The notes under the pieces were generated by a model, which made no database searches, was not told where the DNA came from, and saw only the letters and a program-made list of their open reading frames with translations. DNA of 64,000 nucleotides from Metopolophium dirhodum. Lineage: Eukaryota; Arthropoda; Insecta; Hemiptera; Aphididae. Where the stretch lies: positions 5,890,001 through 5,954,000 of the forward strand of contig NC_083567.1 in the NCBI RefSeq assembly GCF_019925205.1. Reading direction: 5' to 3'. The translations under genes and the position numbers were made by a program. The stretch's first letter is position 1, and every line of letters begins with the position of its first letter. Shown piece by piece: positions 59,732 to 64,000 of the stretch.

Positions 59732-61654
59732 ACGTTATCTCCGCCGCGCTAAAATCATTCGATTTTTGTAACCCCCTGCGGCCCTGCACACCTCGTTTGC
59801 GTAACAGACACGGATGTAAGACCGTTGCATTCGATGTCTGGGATGCCACTATGCCAGTATTATATCACACGTGTGCAGAAAATGCAGTTGTTGTGGGTAG
59901 CACGCATAGACCTTAAAAGTATACTGTATACAACGGGCGTTTATTCGAATAATAAAATACAATACGGTTTTATGGTAGCACGGCGAGAACAACATTTACT
60001 CTACGCGGACTTGGCACATCATCCCATTGGCCATTCCTCTCATCGTCAATTCATCAACCCACTGAATAATACATTACCTAATTAATTGTTCTCTGGTCTT
60101 ATCTTGACTTATAGTCAATACGTCTAACCTACATTGTATAAAGTTAAATATAACATTTATTAGGGAAAAATCCATCTTAGTGGCTTAGTCTATCCCACAT
60201 GGCCACATACTATCATTATTAATAAGGTAACTCTTGTCTCTTGGTCAGGTTTTAAGTTAATTTAGTTAGTTTATTGTTCTATGCTTTTATTAACTATTTA
60301 TTCACTTACAAATTTGTATACTATATTGTAAATCTATTAGATTTACGGCCTATGATTATTTATAAGTTTATAACAAATAATAATTATAATATTATTTAAA
60401 TTTATGGGGGATTTATGCTGATTGGAAAAAAAATTGGATTAGATACGATACGATGAGTACATTTCTTTCGAGTTTCGATCCAAGTAAAGTACCGAGACAT
60501 TGTATCGATACCAAAAAGTTCTCATATCGAAAGAAAGTATCGATACTGTACTCATATCGATAGTATCGCAACAATTTACAATTCTTTTTATGCCACGGAC
60601 TATTATCATAGAACAATATTATATAAGACGGGTTTCCACTAAACATGTCCGTGTTTATGCTATGGTGCCGGTGGTCGCCCCCCACTTACTCAACCAACAA
60701 TCCATGCTGCTGAATACACTCGACCGTTATTGCGCATTGTCGTGTGCGCCGGAATTTTTAACGGAAAACCCTACATTGCTTAATAAATTTAAATAATAAA
60801 TATTATTTATTTATTTAGATAATTCTTAATATTAAATTATTCTTAAATATACTTTAAAATTGTGTGTAATGTAATCTGCTTTTCTTATTCCCAATAATCT
60901 GTTCACCGTAAACCGTTGTCGTTCTCTCCCTTGCTCGTCCGTGGTACGTATTTGTGTATATTATAATTATTATTTATTCTATTCCGTATTTCTATGTAAT
61001 TATCTTGCTCGTCAGTCGGAACTTGGAAGTGATAATAATAAAATGTCGCACCGGTTGACTATAAGTTGAGTTGAGTCTATCGTCGTCGTCGATTACTTGT
61101 ACGATATGTGTGGCATTAATTATGAACGCGCTGTGCATTTAACATTTTTTTCAATCGCGCCTACCTTACTATCGTTATTTAATTTTTTATGACAAGAGTA
61201 ATTTGTTACAGAGTGAGTATTGTTAGAAATTTTGAATGCATCAAATATCGCAGTAATACCGTTGGATCGTTGGACGCAGCAGTTTAGTATTACCGGACAA
61301 ATTAAAGTTTTGTTTTAAATTAAATCAATTTTTAACTAACATTTTCTGCTAGGTATTGTCATTTTAGATAACTAATCGATGAATTCTACAAGTCCCTGAA
61401 ATTTATATTAGTTTAGGGTCTGTATTTTATAAGCCTGCTTGGTACCACATAAATTGTATTCTATTGTGGACAACAACACAGAGCTAAAAGGTGTTATCGT
61501 CTGTTTCACAGTTATCTATCGTAGGCTATAAAATTGCATTCTGACTTTTAATTTACAGATTTATTGTACCTTCTTTGATAAAACTCTTTTTCTATAATTT
61601 ATATTACTTATGTCAATGTTGCTTTAATTTAAAAGTTGATCTTAAATGTTTCAG
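59732..61654. other. Intergenic DNA with a TATCGATAC-rich foldback
   Basis: 60441-60475 (GATACGATGAGTACATTTC) and 60525-60570 (inverted GAAAGTATCG...TACTCATATCG) form an imperfect hairpin reminiscent of hAT ends rich in TATCGATA. No clear TSD. The last few hundred bases should hold the promoter and an untranslated exon of the next gene. Confidence 0.45.
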
Positions 61655-61669
61655 TCTTCCATATTAAAA

Positions 61670-64000
61670 ATGGATTCAACGGATATATTCCAAATTTTTA
61701 AGTTGTTTTCGTCGTTGACGGATAATGGTATCACAGAAATGGATAACGGTTTTCAGGTTAGTTACTTAAATTATTTTTAAGAGGATGCTACACCCGCATG
61801 TGTGGTCTCCATCTTACAAATGTACAACATAGCAAAAACTGTTTTGCGCGGAAATAACCGAGAAGGCTACAGTCATATCTAAGAAACGAGATTTTCACCA
61901 TTATATTTATTTTTTTGACATCGTTTATATGAAAAAAGTTTTTCAAGTTTGAAAAACATAAACAATAATGGTTTTTGAAACAATAAGAACTTTTTTCATA
62001 TAAGTGATATAAAAAAAAAAACAACGTTGCACAGCTAAAGTTCTCCTTTTTATGTGGTGCAAATCCTGTTTCTTAGTTATGACTGTCCTTCTCGGTTCTT
62101 TCCCGCGCAAAACAGTTTTTGTTATGTTGTACATTTGTAAGACGGAGACAACACATGCGGGTGTAGCGTCCTCTTACGAGTTATTGATTAATCATATTTA
62201 ATAGATCTGCATGAGACCTAAAAACCTAACCTGTGTAATTTTTGGTAATTTTCCGCTATCCTGACTACTGCCCAATGCTGCAACTACTCAGAATCCCAAT
62301 TTTGGTACCTCAACTACTATCCCAAGACTACCAGCCAGACTTTATAGTTCCGTATTTCAATACACATGTTGTTGCAGTGGAGAGATAGTAAAAAAAAATT
62401 ATCACATTTAAAATAAAAGGAATTCTATTTTTGTAGATCAATTTTCAGAAATATTTTTCAATATTTCTTATGGACCTTCTTTGATGTTTTGTCTCCAGGA
62501 AAACTTTGCTATATAAAACTCAAAATTATGGTGTCTGGTTCCCCTATGCTTTTTACTTTTCCATTTAGCGGAGCCCCAAAGACGTTAATCCAAGTTTAAT
62601 TTGTAGTCGCAGCATCAGTGTATAGTCAATCTAAAGAAATTGAGTCTCGCGTTAGTTAGGATAACGGAAAGTACAACATTTTTATGTTAATTATAGGTAC
62701 AATCTTCAAAACTAGATGCTGTTTACAATGAGCTATTGCAATCGGCACAGAATGTGCCTGAAAAAAAATATATATCTAAAAGACAATCTAGTAAGTCATA
62801 GATTATACAAATTTAACTATTGAGTATTAAAATGAAGTATTATTAAAGTTCAGAAAAATGACTTAGTAGTTTAAATTGATTATTTAAATTGTTTAGAAAC
62901 AAAATATGATCAAGTTGGAGATCTCTTTGCTGCTGAACCAGGTTTTCAACAACCAGCTGTTCCGCCTATCCGCAGAACTACAAGACAAGCTTCTATTGTA
63001 TGTATAACTAATAAATAACCGACCAACCATTTATTTCTTTGTTTTAATTCTCTTACTCTTAAATTGTTTTATATTTCAACTGTGGCATTGATACTTATGA
63101 GTTATGACTATCCTAGCATGTTTTTTTTTGTATTACATTTAATTACTTAAAGTGTAGTAGAACCAAATGGTGCTAATAATATTATTTTTATCGAAGGGTA
63201 TGATAATTTTGAGTTTCTCTTTTTGTTTATTTATCTTAATTTTGGGTATAAATACTATGTAAAGAAAATACTGTTTTCATTTAAATCAACTAATGTTTTT
63301 CTTTTCTTCATTATGCACAGATATTATTGTTTTCTAAGAAGTATCAATGTGACATAATATTTAATTTAATAAATTAATAATATATATTTGAACATTTATA
63401 GATTGCATCAGATAAAATAAAAAGCATTAGAGAATCCTCAACAATCAGCAGCTCTGGACCATCTACAAGTAATAACTTATTTATGATTTATAGTGCTAAA
63501 AATTTAAATATTCTTGTAATAAATTTGATTCTACTTACTCTAGGTAATTCAATTATTAAGCTTTAAGTTAATTTTATTTACATGTTTGGTTTTTAATTGT
63601 AATATATTTCTAATTTTTAAAACCATATCTAATATGTATATTTATAATAATAATTACTTTTAAATATGATTGAGATAATTTTAGTAAAATTAAAAAACCT
63701 AACCTTGATTGTATTTTAGGAGCCAGTCGAGCAAGAGCTTTATCTACATTTATGGATATAGCTCCTATTGCTTGTCCAACAGCGAATTCAACTTTTGTAG
63801 TCGATAAAAAAAATATGAGAAATGTTGAAGAACCTGTATCTCCTGGGATGTTTTCTCCAGATATTGGGACCCATATAAAGGAAACTAATGCCAACAAAAC
63901 TTATGATTTGACTAAAAGGTTGTCAGTAAGAAATCAAACAAAAAAATTGGGGATGATTATTGATTTACCAGAAGAATCTCCAATTGGTGCTAAAAATAGT
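61670..64000 (+). CDS. Unidentified protein, 5' part of the gene (INCENP-like is one possibility)
   Basis: Five exons are visible: 61670-61756, 62697-62790, 62897-62997, 63402-63468 and 63720 onward, running off the window's right edge. Every join keeps the frame, so at least 210 residues are supported. I do not recognise the family with confidence. The N-terminus is helical (STDIFQIFKLFSSLTDNGIT and DAVYNELLQSAQNVPEKKY). A basic PPIRRTTRQASI stretch, then a Ser-rich segment and NSTFVVDKKN and NKTYDLTKR motifs follow. A short helical N-terminus followed by RRxTR-type basic, Ser-rich sequence is reminiscent of insect INCENP, a chromosomal passenger protein. This is a guess only. The ATG follows a TGTTTCAG acceptor. 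Intron 1 contains a MITE. Confidence 0.7.
61780..62174. mobile_element. 395-bp foldback MITE with long TIRs and TA target site
   Basis: The ends AGAGGATGCTACACCCGCAT (left) and, inverted, AGAGGACGCTACACCCGCAT (right) begin arms of about 110 bp. The arms share CTTACAAATGTACAACATA, AAAAACTGTTTTGCGCGG and CCGAGAAGG. The pairing continues toward a centre with ATATGAAAAAAGTT and its inverse. TA lies on both borders (61778-61779 and 62175-62176), as expected for Tc1/mariner-type insertion. Non-coding, within intron 1 of the neighbouring gene. Confidence 0.85.

Overview
The window looks like insect nuclear DNA, most likely from an aphid. It is strongly AT-rich, the genes are split by mostly short GT-AG introns, and the space between genes is packed with small terminal-inverted-repeat elements, SINE and LINE debris. 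No bacterial operons, CRISPR arrays or viral genes were seen. The species assignment is an inference from composition, protein resemblance and repeat style; no search was run.

Layout. 1-16.3 kb is a gene-free transposon graveyard. It holds hAT and Jockey-type remnants, several short elements with intact target-site duplications (TSDs), and two near-complete copies of one dispersed repeat in opposite orientation. 16.35-18.0 kb (+) is the SAGA subunit SGF29. 21.0-23.7 kb (-) is HERPUD, the ER-stress membrane protein. It is head-to-head with NUDT19 (24.3-25.8 kb, +), a peroxisomal CoA-type Nudix hydrolase. NUDT19 converges on GSTCD (26.2-28.1 kb, -), which starts only 66 bp after the stop of JTB (28.2-29.25 kb, -). 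GINS1/PSF1 (31.4-33.4 kb, -) follows. 34.4-37 kb holds two broken non-LTR retrotransposon tails with RNase H sequence.

39.7-41 kb is a GC/CpG-rich island beside a TAC microsatellite. It is probably the promoter and 5' untranslated exon of the large gene at 44.0-48.7 kb (+), the ZNF608/609-Scribbler homologue, which carries a 50-residue Gln tract. 51-53.2 kb holds a full-length tRNA-derived SINE and an internally deleted Merlin/IS1595-type DNA transposon, each with intact TSDs. 53.7-58.2 kb (-) is PDIA3/ERp57, ending in KDEL. 58.7-59.7 kb has two related hAT-type mini-elements. 61.7 kb to the right edge (+) is the 5' part of a gene I cannot name firmly (an INCENP-like protein is one idea).

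Functional links. HERPUD and PDIA3 are both ER-stress/ER-folding genes, and both carry a CCAAT-N9-CCAA element about 300 bp upstream of the start codon, resembling the mammalian ERSE (CCAAT-N9-CCACG). The other genes are housekeeping genes for chromatin (SGF29, Scribbler), replication (GINS1) and metabolism (NUDT19) with no evident shared pathway. All exon models were built by hand from splice signals, and every complete model keeps an open frame through all joins.
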